Assembly (NCBI GenBank): GCA_020634575.1
Contig: JACKBM010000086.1
Location: 1-5,579, forward strand
Length of the DNA: 5,579 bases
Direction of reading: 5' to 3'
Origin: Ardenticatenales bacterium
GTDB taxonomy: Bacteria; Chloroflexota; Anaerolineae; Promineifilales; Promineifilaceae
This document shows, one piece after another, positions 1 to 5,579 of the stretch. The notes under the pieces were generated by a model that was not told the origin of the DNA, did not search any database, and worked only from the letters and a program-made list of their open reading frames with translations. A program made the position numbers and the translations under genes. Each line of letters starts with the position of its first letter. The stretch's first letter is position 1.

Positions 1-1
1 C

Positions 2-781
2 CTACCCAAACCGGCCGGTAATATACTGCTCGGTCAACTCATGCTTCGGATTTGTAAACAAGGCATTCGTCTCGCTGTACTCCACCAGGTAGCCGGCCCG
101 ATCCGTATCCATGTTGAAAAACGCCGTAAAGTCGGAGGCGCGGGCCGCCTGCTGCATGTTGTGGGTCACGATGATGATGGTGTAGTTCTGCTTCAAATCC
201 TGAATCAACTCTTCGATGCGCAAGGTCGCCACCGGGTCCAGCGCTGAGGTCGGCTCGTCCATCAGGATGATCTCCGGCTTCACCGCGATCGTCCGGGCGA
301 TACAGAGCCGCTGCTGCTGCCCGCCGGACAGCGAATAGCCGCTCTGGTCCAGCTTGTCCTTCACCTCATCCCAGATCGCCGCCTGGCGCAGGGAACCTTC
401 CACCAGCTCGTCCATGTTCCCCTTATACCCGTTGATGCGGGCGCCCCAGGCCACGTTGTCGTAGATGCTCTTGGGGAACGGATTGGGCTTCTGGAACACC
501 ATGCCGATGCGGCGGCGCACTTCCACCGGGTCCACCCCTTTGTCGTAGATGTTGCGCCCCTGAAAGCGAATGGTCCCATCGACCCGGGCCGTCGGCACCA
601 GGTCGTTCATCCGGTTAAAGGAGCGCAGCACCGTGCTTTTGCCACAGCCCGAAGGGCCGATCAGGGCGGTAATCTTGTGTCGCTGCACCTGCAGATCGAT
701 ATCCTTCACCGCCCGAAAATCACCGTAAAACACGCTCATGCCATTGGCTTCAATGGCCAGCTGTCCATTTTTCTCACTCAT
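2..781 (-). CDS. pstB: PstB, phosphate import ATP-binding protein
   Basis: This is the cytoplasmic ATPase of the Pst phosphate importer; a PstB dimer hydrolyses ATP to drive transport through PstC-PstA. The 259-aa product is the usual family length and all nucleotide-binding motifs are intact: Walker [10 protein letters not shown] at residues 42-50, Q-loop glutamine in FQKPNPFP at about 97, ABC signature LSGGQQQR at 151-158, Walker B IILMDEP at 171-177 with catalytic Glu176, D-loop SALD at 179-182 and switch His207. The FQKPNPFP stretch and the [15 protein letters not shown] region near the C-terminus are typical of PstB rather than other ABC ATPases. The ATG overlaps the pstA stop by 4 nt (ATGA), and a good Shine-Dalgarno AAAGGAG lies at 791-797, 9 nt before the start, inside pstA. 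The stop is TAG at 2-4. It is the last gene visible in the operon. I see nothing odd in it. Confidence 0.98.
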   Translation of the reverse strand: MSEKNGQLAIEANGMSVFYGDFRAVKDIDLQVQRHKITALIGPSGCGKSTVLRSFNRMNDLVPTARVDGTIRFQGRNIYDKGVDPVEVRRRIGMVFQKPNPFPKSIYDNVAWGARINGYKGNMDELVEGSLRQAAIWDEVKDKLDQSGYSLSGGQQQRLCIARTIAVKPEIILMDEPTSALDPVATLRIEELIQDLKQNYTIIIVTHNMQQAARASDFTAFFNMDTDRAGYLVEYSETNALFTNPKHELTEQYITGRFG

Positions 782-2982
782 CCGCCTACTCTCCTTTGGG
801 CAGCGCGATTCCGCAGAATGATCGCTGATGCGTTCAGCGATAACAGCAAGACCAGCAAGACCAGAATGGCCGCCGCCGCGATATTGCGGAATTCAGCCTG
901 GGGCCGTGAGGTCCACTGGTAAATTTGAATGGGTAACGTTGTGAATTTGGCAAACGGGCTGTTCGGGTCCACCAGAATGAAGGTGGACGCGCCGACCACA
1001 ACCAGCGGCGCCGTCTCCCCAATCGCCCGGGAAATTGACAGGATGGTGCCGGTCAGGATGCCGGACAGGGCGCTGGGCAATACGTGAGCCCAGATCGTCT
1101 GCCATTGCGTCGCGCCCAGGGCCATACCGGCCTGGCGCATCGAATTGGGCACCGCCCGGATCGCTTCCTGCGCGTTGATGATGATGACCGGCAGGATGAG
1201 CAACCCCAGGGTAAGCCCGGCTGCCAGGACCGTCCGCCCGTTGGCCGTCGTCCCTTCCTGCACCGCGCCGAACAGCGCGCCGCTGGTAATCGGCTCCATC
1301 ACCCGCACAAAAATCGTCAACCCCAGCATCCCGTAGATGATCGATGGCACCCCGGCCAGGTTGGAGATGTTCGTTTGCAGCAACCGGTTCATCCAGTTGT
1401 CGGTGGCGTACTCCTCCAGGTAAATGGCCGCCCCCACCCCGACGGGGAAGGAGAACAGGATGGTGATCATCACGACCCAGAGCGTGCCAAACAGGGCCGT
1501 CCGTACGCCGGCCTCTTCTGGCTGGCTGGATTGGGGCGAGGTGATAAAACGGGCCGTGATCCAGGAGCGGAACTCCAGGTGAGCATTCGGATAATCCAGC
1601 GCCATCGCTTCTTGGATGGCGCCGCGCCGGAACAGCGAATCAACCAGGGACCAGGCCTGCACCACTTCCGGCTCGACCACTTCGGCCACCACCAGGTTGT
1701 AGATGTTTTCCTGGTCGCGGACGGGGGCGCTGCAACCGGCCGGTGGCTCCTCCACCGCACAAACCGCCGCGTATTCCTCTTCGCTGTTCCAGATCAGCTG
1801 GCCCGCGAAGAAGCGCTGCTCCCGCTCCAGGTTGCGTCCCAGACCGGCGGAGATGTTGGCCAGCAGGATACGCGTCAGAGCAACTTCGTTCAAATCCTCC
1901 AGCGAGCGATCAAAAATCGTCTCGGTAAAGAAATCCAGCGTGCCGCTGTTAATGCCGGGCACATACCGTTTGATCGGCTCGGCCGGCCAGTTCGGGTCCA
2001 CGTCCGCCCAGGTCTGCGCGGTCGTGAAGATGGCCAGCAACTGGGCCTGGGTCAGCTCGTTGACGAAGCTGTTCTCCTGGCTGACAACGACCGCCAGCGC
2101 ATCCGTGCCGATCCGCAGTTCCAGCGGGTCACGCCCATTACGCCGGCACGCTTCAAACTCTGCTTCGTTGATCGGCCGGCTGGCGTTGGCGATGTCAACA
2201 TCTTCGTCCACGCACAACTGGTTCAACCCCGCCGTGCTGCCGATGCTGGCCACCTCAATCTGGCCGCCATAACCGGCCGCCACAAAACCATCGGCCAGCG
2301 CTTGCGTGAGCGGATAGACTGTCGAGCTACCAGCAATCGCAATGCTGCCGCTCTCAGCGACCGGGCCAGCCAATGCAGTCTGGCCCGCAGCCGCCAAAAA
2401 CGCGTTTTCGGCGGCTGCCAGGGTGGCCGGCGCCGCCGCGAAATAGCCTATCTCGTCAATGGACTCATCCACATGGCTGAGATAAAAATCGACAAAAGCG
2501 GCCACTTCCGGCTTCTCCGCCAGCACCGACTCTGCCGTGTAGATGTAAAGCGGCCGGGCCAGCGGATAGCTGCCATCCTCGACCGCCGCCGCCCCAGGCT
2601 GGACGCCATCGACGGCCAGGGCGCGCAGCGTCGCCTCGTTTTCCTGGTAATAAGCGTAGCCGAAGAAGCCAATCGCGTACGGATCAGCCATGATCTCGGC
2701 CGCCAGCTGATTGTCATCTTCCGAGGAAACGGTGTTGGCCAGCCGCAACAGCTGATCTTCGTCGTAGGCCAGCGTCAGCGCAGCCGGTTCGATGGCGTTC
2801 TGCACGGCCGTATAACCGAAGGAGCTGTTAACGATGTTGTAGAGCAACAGCGCCAGCGCCACAATCCCCACCACCGTCGCAATTTGAAACAAGACCCGCC
2901 AGATGTTGCCGCGCCGGTGCCGGCTATGGATCTGTGCCGTCAGCTCATTGCCTTCCGGGAATGAATTCTGTGCCCTGGCCAT
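778..2982 (-). CDS. pstA: PstA permease with an embedded, circularly permuted PstS-like receptor domain
   Basis: This is the second membrane subunit of the Pst importer, at 734 aa more than twice the usual PstA length. A basic N-terminus precedes TM1 (about 30-51). Residues about 52-490 form one very long loop predicted to be outside the membrane. The ordinary permease core follows: PEEAG and TM2 (about 492-520), EEYA at 523-526, AGVPSIIYG at 543-551, the EAA coupling loop from [14 protein letters not shown] (606-619) to about 640, [10 protein letters not shown] (651-660), and a last TM at about 699-723. Inside the loop, residues 88-198 match the C-terminal half of the operon's PstS and 213-358 match its N-terminal half, in swapped order. 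Residues 359-490 contain a Cys408/Cys417 pair and match nothing else here; I think they are native loop sequence. The ATG overlaps the pstC stop (TAATG), with TGAGGT at 2992-2997 as a weak ribosome site. The frame is uninterrupted, so this looks like a real fusion. The permease assignment is certain; receptor function of the insert is inference. Confidence 0.95.
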   Translation of the reverse strand: MARAQNSFPEGNELTAQIHSRHRRGNIWRVLFQIATVVGIVALALLLYNIVNSSFGYTAVQNAIEPAALTLAYDEDQLLRLANTVSSEDDNQLAAEIMADPYAIGFFGYAYYQENEATLRALAVDGVQPGAAAVEDGSYPLARPLYIYTAESVLAEKPEVAAFVDFYLSHVDESIDEIGYFAAAPATLAAAENAFLAAAGQTALAGPVAESGSIAIAGSSTVYPLTQALADGFVAAGYGGQIEVASIGSTAGLNQLCVDEDVDIANASRPINEAEFEACRRNGRDPLELRIGTDALAVVVSQENSFVNELTQAQLLAIFTTAQTWADVDPNWPAEPIKRYVPGINSGTLDFFTETIFDRSLEDLNEVALTRILLANISAGLGRNLEREQRFFAGQLIWNSEEEYAAVCAVEEPPAGCSAPVRDQENIYNLVVAEVVEPEVVQAWSLVDSLFRRGAIQEAMALDYPNAHLEFRSWITARFITSPQSSQPEEAGVRTALFGTLWVVMITILFSFPVGVGAAIYLEEYATDNWMNRLLQTNISNLAGVPSIIYGMLGLTIFVRVMEPITSGALFGAVQEGTTANGRTVLAAGLTLGLLILPVIIINAQEAIRAVPNSMRQAGMALGATQWQTIWAHVLPSALSGILTGTILSISRAIGETAPLVVVGASTFILVDPNSPFAKFTTLPIQIYQWTSRPQAEFRNIAAAAILVLLVLLLSLNASAIILRNRAAQRRVGG
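1909..2721 (-). other. PstS-like domain in permuted order within pstA (residues 88-358)
   Basis: First part, 2389-2721 (residues 88-198): starts EDDN and carries [15 protein letters not shown] and [12 protein letters not shown], matching PstS residues 244-354 with a constant offset of 156 and about 52/110 identities. Second part, 1909-2346 (residues 213-358): carries [46 protein letters not shown] and NSGT, matching PstS 83-228 with a constant offset of 130 and about 86/146 identities. A 14-residue Ala/Gly-rich linker joins them. Phosphate-site positions known from PstS structures are largely kept (GSST at 218-221, Asp263, Arg339, Ser346-Gly347-Thr348). The cysteine pair 22 residues apart in PstS (127/149) recurs at 257/279. 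Identity counts were made by eye. Confidence 0.93.
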
Positions 2983-4157
2983 TATTCGTATACCTCACGG
3001 AAGCGGGCGACAAAGCGGCGGCTGAAGATATTCAAGGTGAGTGTCAGCATGAACAGAATCAGACCAATAGCAAACAGGCTGTTGTAGTCGATCGAGTCAT
3101 AGCTGATGTCGCCGCCGCTGATACGGACAATATGGCCCGTCATTGTCTCCGCAGAGTTGAAGGGGTTAAAGGTAAAATTGGGGCCGGCGCCGGCGGCAAT
3201 GGCCACAATCATCGTCTCGCCGATGGCGCGCGAGATGGCCACCACAAAGGCCGCCGTGATGCCGGACAGGGCGCCGGGCAAAACCACCCGCAGCGAGGTC
3301 TCCAATCGAGTTGCCCCCAGCCCATAGGCCGCTTCACGCAACGCCCGTGGCACCGCATGCAGGGCGTCTTCACTCATGGAAGTCACCAGCGGGATAATCA
3401 GGATGCCGACCACAATCCCGGCCGATGCCGTGTTAAAAATCTGCACCCGCTCCACCCCGAAAATGGAACGCAACACCGGCGTCACAAAAGTCAGGGCAAA
3501 GTACCCGTAAACCACCGTCGGGATGCCGGCCAGCACTTCCAGCACCGGCTTGAGCACGTTGCGCGCCTTCTCGCTGGCGTACTCGCTCAGATAAATCGCC
3601 GACGCCAGCCCCAGCGGCAGGGCGACCAGCATGGCGATGGTGCTGGTCATCAACGTGGCCGTCAACAGCGGCCAGATACCAAACTCGCCCAATTGGGGCG
3701 TCCAGGAAGTGCTGGAAATCAGGTCCCAGGGGCGCACTTTGTTGGCCCGCAGGATCTCCTTGCCGGCGTTGTGGGCCACAATCGGGGAATCCTCTATCCC
3801 GCGAATGACCGTCACGACGTTGTCCTGAATCGCGGTAACCTCCATCCACTCCTCTTCTAAACGGATGGTGTCTCCCACGTTCAGGGCTGCGCCGCCGCTG
3901 CCGACTTCAAAACTGGTACCGGCCGGACTCAATTCCACCACCGTCCGCTTATTGGTGTTCTCCCAATTGGTGTTGGTGAAAAAGTGAAGCGATTCCGTGC
4001 CCAGAATATAAACAATGCCCAGCGTCGTCAGGATCGACAAGGCGCCGCACAGAAATAGCAGCGCCTGTATGATCGATTCCCCAACCCGTGGGCGTTTGGC
4101 CAGGTTTTCTGCTGTTCTCTCGTTCATCAATGTTGTGGCCCGCGCATCTGCAGCCAT
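2982..4157 (-). CDS. pstC: PstC, phosphate ABC transporter permease with an enlarged external loop
   Basis: This is the first membrane subunit of the Pst importer, pairing with PstA to form the phosphate channel. The 391-aa product has TM1 at about 29-52, then an external loop ending in [12 protein letters not shown], and the permease core: TM2 (about 162-186), [12 protein letters not shown], the [15 protein letters not shown] segment (208-222) and TM3, TM4 (about 244-263), the EAA loop [20 protein letters not shown] (263-282), [15 protein letters not shown] (309-323) and a last TM at about 359-378. These motifs mark it as PstC rather than PstA. The TM1-TM2 loop carries about 75 residues more than typical PstC. 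The ATG at 4155-4157 has AAGGAAGAGG just upstream and was preferred over an internal ATG at 4125-4127 that lacks one. Its stop overlaps the pstA start by one base. The 96-nt gap to pstS contains dyads. Confidence 0.97.
   Translation of the reverse strand: MAADARATTLMNERTAENLAKRPRVGESIIQALLFLCGALSILTTLGIVYILGTESLHFFTNTNWENTNKRTVVELSPAGTSFEVGSGGAALNVGDTIRLEEEWMEVTAIQDNVVTVIRGIEDSPIVAHNAGKEILRANKVRPWDLISSTSWTPQLGEFGIWPLLTATLMTSTIAMLVALPLGLASAIYLSEYASEKARNVLKPVLEVLAGIPTVVYGYFALTFVTPVLRSIFGVERVQIFNTASAGIVVGILIIPLVTSMSEDALHAVPRALREAAYGLGATRLETSLRVVLPGALSGITAAFVVAISRAIGETMIVAIAAGAGPNFTFNPFNSAETMTGHIVRISGGDISYDSIDYNSLFAIGLILFMLTLTLNIFSRRFVARFREVYE
3732..3962 (-). other. Beta-rich insertion in the TM1-TM2 loop of PstC (residues about 66-142)
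   Basis: Between FFTNTNW (59-65) and [14 protein letters not shown] (147-160) lies a segment with alternating hydrophobic residues, suggesting a small beta domain: [32 protein letters not shown], then [10 protein letters not shown]. The order 'VGD-x-IR ... E-x-M-x-V ... VTVxRG ... AH-x-AG' resembles a short beta module that I associate with some phage tail-type and Chloroflexota proteins; that link is from memory and unverified. The two flanks look alike (FFTNTNW and LISSTSW), as if the boundary of the insertion were partly duplicated. The segment should face outside, close to the receptor docking surface. Confidence 0.7.
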
Positions 4158-4253
4158 ATCCTCTTCCTTGTCCCGTCTTGCGAAATGGGCAAAGCGCCCA
4201 GCCAGATTTCGGTCAATGACCGCTCTAGCCAGGCGCCTGCCCCGATTGGACGA
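4158..4253 (-). promoter_or_regulatory. pstS-pstC intergenic region with three short dyads
   Basis: The 96 nt between the pstS stop and the pstC start contain CAGGCGCCTG at 4230-4239 (perfect 10-bp palindrome), CGGTCAATGACCG at 4210-4222 (6-bp arms around one base, or a 5-bp stem with a 3-nt loop) and TGGGC-AAAGC-GCCCA at 4186-4200 (5-bp stem). On the transcribed strand the last is followed by TTTCG, too short a T-run for a convincing terminator. A reasonable reading is an RNA-structured spacer that stabilises the upstream pstS message or reduces read-through, giving more binding protein than permease; this is inference. The pstC ribosome site occupies the last part (4160-4169). Confidence 0.5.
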
Positions 4254-5324
4254 TTAGTTATTCGCGTTTAGCCAGGCCAGTTTGGCCAGGTTAAGGGCAT
4301 CTTCGCTTGCCGGGAAGTAGCCCACATCCACAACTTCTTCATTGACGTAGGTCAGGACAAAGTTCAGGAATGCAGCCACCTGGGGCTTGTCCTGCATAAT
4401 CTCTGCCGTGGTGTACATAAAGAGCGGGCGCGCCAGCGGATAGCTGTTGTTATCCACGTTGTCCGCATTCGCCTCGATACCATTGATGCTCAGCACTGTC
4501 AGTGCATCCGCATTCTCCTGGTAGTAGGCGTAGCCGAAGTAGCCAATGGCGTACGGGCTGCCCAACACACCCTGCACCAGGACGTTGTCGTCCTCGCTTA
4601 GCTGCAGGTCAGCGGCGCTCAGCAGCGGCCCCTCGTCTTCGTCAAAGATCTCTTCCACGAAGTAGTCGAACGTACCGCTGTCCGTCCCCGGGCTGAAGCG
4701 CAGGATTGGCTCCGCCGGCCACTCCGGCCGGACATCCGCCCAGGTCGCTGCCGTCGAGAAGATCAGGGCCAGCTCTTCGGTGGTGACATCGGTCACAAAG
4801 TCATTCTCAGCGCTCACGACCACGGCCAGAGCGTCGGTACCAACGCGGAACTCAATCGGCTCGCGGCCAATGGCCCGGCAGCTCTCAACCTCGCTGTCAC
4901 GAATCGGCCGGCTGGCGTTAGCGATATCACTCTCGCCTTCCACACAGAACCGCTCAAAGCCGGCGCCAGAACCGATGCTGTCCAGGGCAATCGTGCCGCT
5001 GTAACCTTCTTCGGTGAACCGCTCCGCCATCCGCTCGGCCAACGGGAATACCGTCGAGCTACCAGCCGCGGCGATGTCGCCATCATACTGGCCCGGGTCG
5101 ACCGCCGGCAGCGGCACAACTTCCACGATCTCAGTCACTGTTTCGGTAACTGTTTCTGTCACCGTTTCCGTCACTGTCTCAGTTTCGGTGACAACGCGCG
5201 TCACCTCTTCCTGAACAACGGTTTCAACTGTCTCCCGGATCACTTCCGGTTCAGTTGTTTCACCGCCACAGGCCACCATGACAAGGGCCAGCAGCAGCAA
5301 AAAGATAATCGTCTTCAATCTCAT
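4254..5324 (-). CDS. pstS: PstS, phosphate-binding lipoprotein
   Basis: This is the extracytoplasmic phosphate receptor that delivers phosphate to PstC-PstA. With the ATG at 5322-5324 the product is 356 aa. A lipoprotein signal (MRLKTIIFLL...) ends in a lipobox MVAC with Cys19 as the likely lipidated residue. Residues about 22-72 form a Thr/Glu/Val-rich stalk with tandem TETV units. The binding domain follows (83-354): AGSSTVFPL (GSST at 88-91), [15 protein letters not shown] with Asp133, [15 protein letters not shown], Arg209, PGTDSGTFDYF with Ser216-Gly217-Thr218, [15 protein letters not shown] and YPLARPLFMYT. These match the phosphate-binding motifs of the PstS family. Cys127 and Cys149 may form a disulfide. 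A strong GGAGGAG at 5329-5335 lies 4 nt before the ATG; an in-frame TTG at 5337-5339 falls upstream of it and is unlikely. The gene is first in the operon and its protein is the close paralogue of the domain inside PstA. Confidence 0.97.
   Translation of the reverse strand: MRLKTIIFLLLLALVMVACGGETTEPEVIRETVETVVQEEVTRVVTETETVTETVTETVTETVTEIVEVVPLPAVDPGQYDGDIAAAGSSTVFPLAERMAERFTEEGYSGTIALDSIGSGAGFERFCVEGESDIANASRPIRDSEVESCRAIGREPIEFRVGTDALAVVVSAENDFVTDVTTEELALIFSTAATWADVRPEWPAEPILRFSPGTDSGTFDYFVEEIFDEDEGPLLSAADLQLSEDDNVLVQGVLGSPYAIGYFGYAYYQENADALTVLSINGIEANADNVDNNSYPLARPLFMYTTAEIMQDKPQVAAFLNFVLTYVNEEVVDVGYFPASEDALNLAKLAWLNANN
5130..5189 (-). repeat. Tandem TETV-coding repeat in the PstS stalk
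   Basis: Residues 46-65 of PstS are built from repeated Thr-Glu-Thr-Val units, encoded by a degenerate 12-bp tandem repeat (about five units; gtttc-ggtaact-type units on the plus strand). Synonymous codons differ between units, so the array is not a fresh slippage product or is kept by selection on the protein. It would act as an extended, acidic spacer holding the binding domain away from the lipid anchor. Confidence 0.8.
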
Positions 5325-5328
5325 TTTT

Positions 5329-5335
5329 CTCCTCC
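5329..5335 (-). promoter_or_regulatory. Ribosome binding site of pstS
   Basis: GGAGGAG lies 4 nt before the ATG at 5322-5324. It fixes that ATG as the start and argues against the in-frame TTG at 5337-5339, which lies upstream of it and would have to be translated through the Shine-Dalgarno sequence. Confidence 0.85.
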
Positions 5336-5347
5336 GCAATGTAGCTT

Positions 5348-5362
5348 GGGAATCCTTTTCCC
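5348..5362. repeat. Short inverted repeat in the pstS leader
   Basis: GGGAA-TCCTT-TTCCC is a 5-bp stem with a 5-nt loop, ending 12 nt upstream of the pstS Shine-Dalgarno. It is close enough to affect ribosome access if it forms in the mRNA, but so short a stem may be chance. Confidence 0.3.
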
Positions 5363-5389
5363 TGGGAGTTAGGTGCTGGTAAACAAAGA

Positions 5390-5411
5390 AAGTACGACCC
5401 TGGCCGTACTT
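5390..5411. repeat. Inverted repeat AAGTACG / CGTACTT upstream of pstS
   Basis: The perfect 7-bp arms at 5390-5396 and 5405-5411 are separated by 8 nt. On the pstS strand the second arm is followed by a T-rich run (TCTTTGTTT). It could be a regulator operator or a weak leader hairpin. I cannot tell which, because no convincing promoter fixes the transcription start. Confidence 0.45.
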
Positions 5412-5579
5412 CCCATTTACCCTGTTAACAAAAGGGCCATTCGGTTAAAGCCGCTGCCCGTCCGGCTCCGACCCAAATAGTCTGGTCCAGCCGATACATG
5501 GCAAATTTAGCAATCAGCCTTTAACAACAAATGTAAGTGCCGTTAACACAGGGCAATCGTTTTGTAAACAGGTTGTTAA

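Larger units (their letters stand above)
5340..5579 (-). promoter_or_regulatory. pstS upstream region with TTAACA-type boxes (candidate Pho control region)
   Basis: I see no gene here on either strand. The region is AT-richer than the coding sequence and contains TTAACA at 5425-5430 (within the palindrome TGTTAACA, 5423-5430), 5521-5526 and 5543-5548, TAAACA at 5380-5385 and 5565-5570, and an inverted copy TGTTAA at 5574-5579. Three of them (5521, 5543, 5565) are exactly 22 bp apart, two helical turns, placing them on one DNA face. TTAACA-like direct repeats are the known site of Bacillus PhoP; E. coli PhoB uses CTGTCAT-like repeats, matched less well here. Phosphate control of pst operons is general knowledge; the assignment of these hexamers is inference. 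I found no -35/-10 pair good enough to report. Confidence 0.5.

Noticed and set aside
1909..2721. PstS-like part of pstA as an assembly chimera or a gene merged by sequencing error
   Set aside because: The embedded domain differs from the local PstS at about half its residues, the frame is continuous for 734 codons, both permease flanks are normal and membrane topology places the insert outside, as expected for a functional receptor.
1084..2964. Long plus-strand open frame (626 codons, GTG start) opposite pstA
   Set aside because: It lies wholly antisense to a well-supported gene, its product is rich in Arg, His, Gln and Asp with no recognisable domain, and such frames arise readily opposite GC-rich genes.
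2934..3860. Plus-strand open frame of 308 codons opposite pstC
   Set aside because: Same reasons: antisense to pstC, with a low-complexity composition rich in His, Gln, Arg and Gly and no family motif.
4181..4200. Rho-independent terminator after pstS
   Set aside because: The stem is only 5 bp and is followed by just three T residues on the transcribed strand, so it is listed only as part of the structured spacer.
5337..5339. TTG as an alternative start for pstS
   Set aside because: It would put the GGAGGAG ribosome site inside the coding sequence and add MRRRK before a signal peptide that is already complete from the ATG at 5322-5324.
5472..5503. Sigma-70-like promoter (TTGCCA, 17-nt gap, ACTATT) on the minus strand
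   Set aside because: The -10 element matches the consensus at only 3 of 6 positions; Pho-activated promoters often lack a -35, so the start cannot be placed from sequence alone.

Overview
The window holds one complete phosphate-specific (Pst) ABC import operon on the minus strand, read from high to low coordinates: pstS (phosphate-binding lipoprotein), pstC (permease), pstA (permease with a very large insertion) and pstB (ATPase). pstC/pstA overlap by 1 nt and pstA/pstB by 4 nt, so these three are almost certainly translationally coupled. pstS is separated from pstC by 96 nt containing three short dyads. About 255 nt upstream of pstS are non-coding and AT-richer, with several TTAACA/TAAACA hexamers that may be Pho-type regulator sites. 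The window ends 1 nt after the pstB stop, so a following phoU, if any, is out of view.

The most unusual item is pstA. Its product is 734 aa, against roughly 280-300 aa for an ordinary PstA. The external loop between the first and second membrane segments holds a complete PstS-like solute-binding domain whose two halves are in swapped order: the segment matching the C-terminal half of PstS comes first, then the segment matching the N-terminal half. By eye, both halves align without gaps to the PstS encoded in this same operon (about 52/110 and 86/146 identical residues). That is a circularly permuted phosphate receptor built into the permease. The system would therefore have two receptors: a lipid-anchored PstS on a Thr/Glu/Val-rich stalk, and one fixed to the channel. 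PstC also carries an insertion, about 75 aa and beta-rich, in its equivalent TM1-TM2 loop.

The organism is most likely a Chloroflexota bacterium (Anaerolineae/Caldilineae type). This is inference from the lipoprotein stalk rich in Thr, Glu and Val, the enlarged PstC and PstA loops and the GC-rich coding sequence; there is no rRNA or other marker in the window. The genes would work together as follows: PstS and the PstA-embedded domain capture phosphate outside the membrane, PstC-PstA form the channel, and PstB hydrolyses ATP to drive import.
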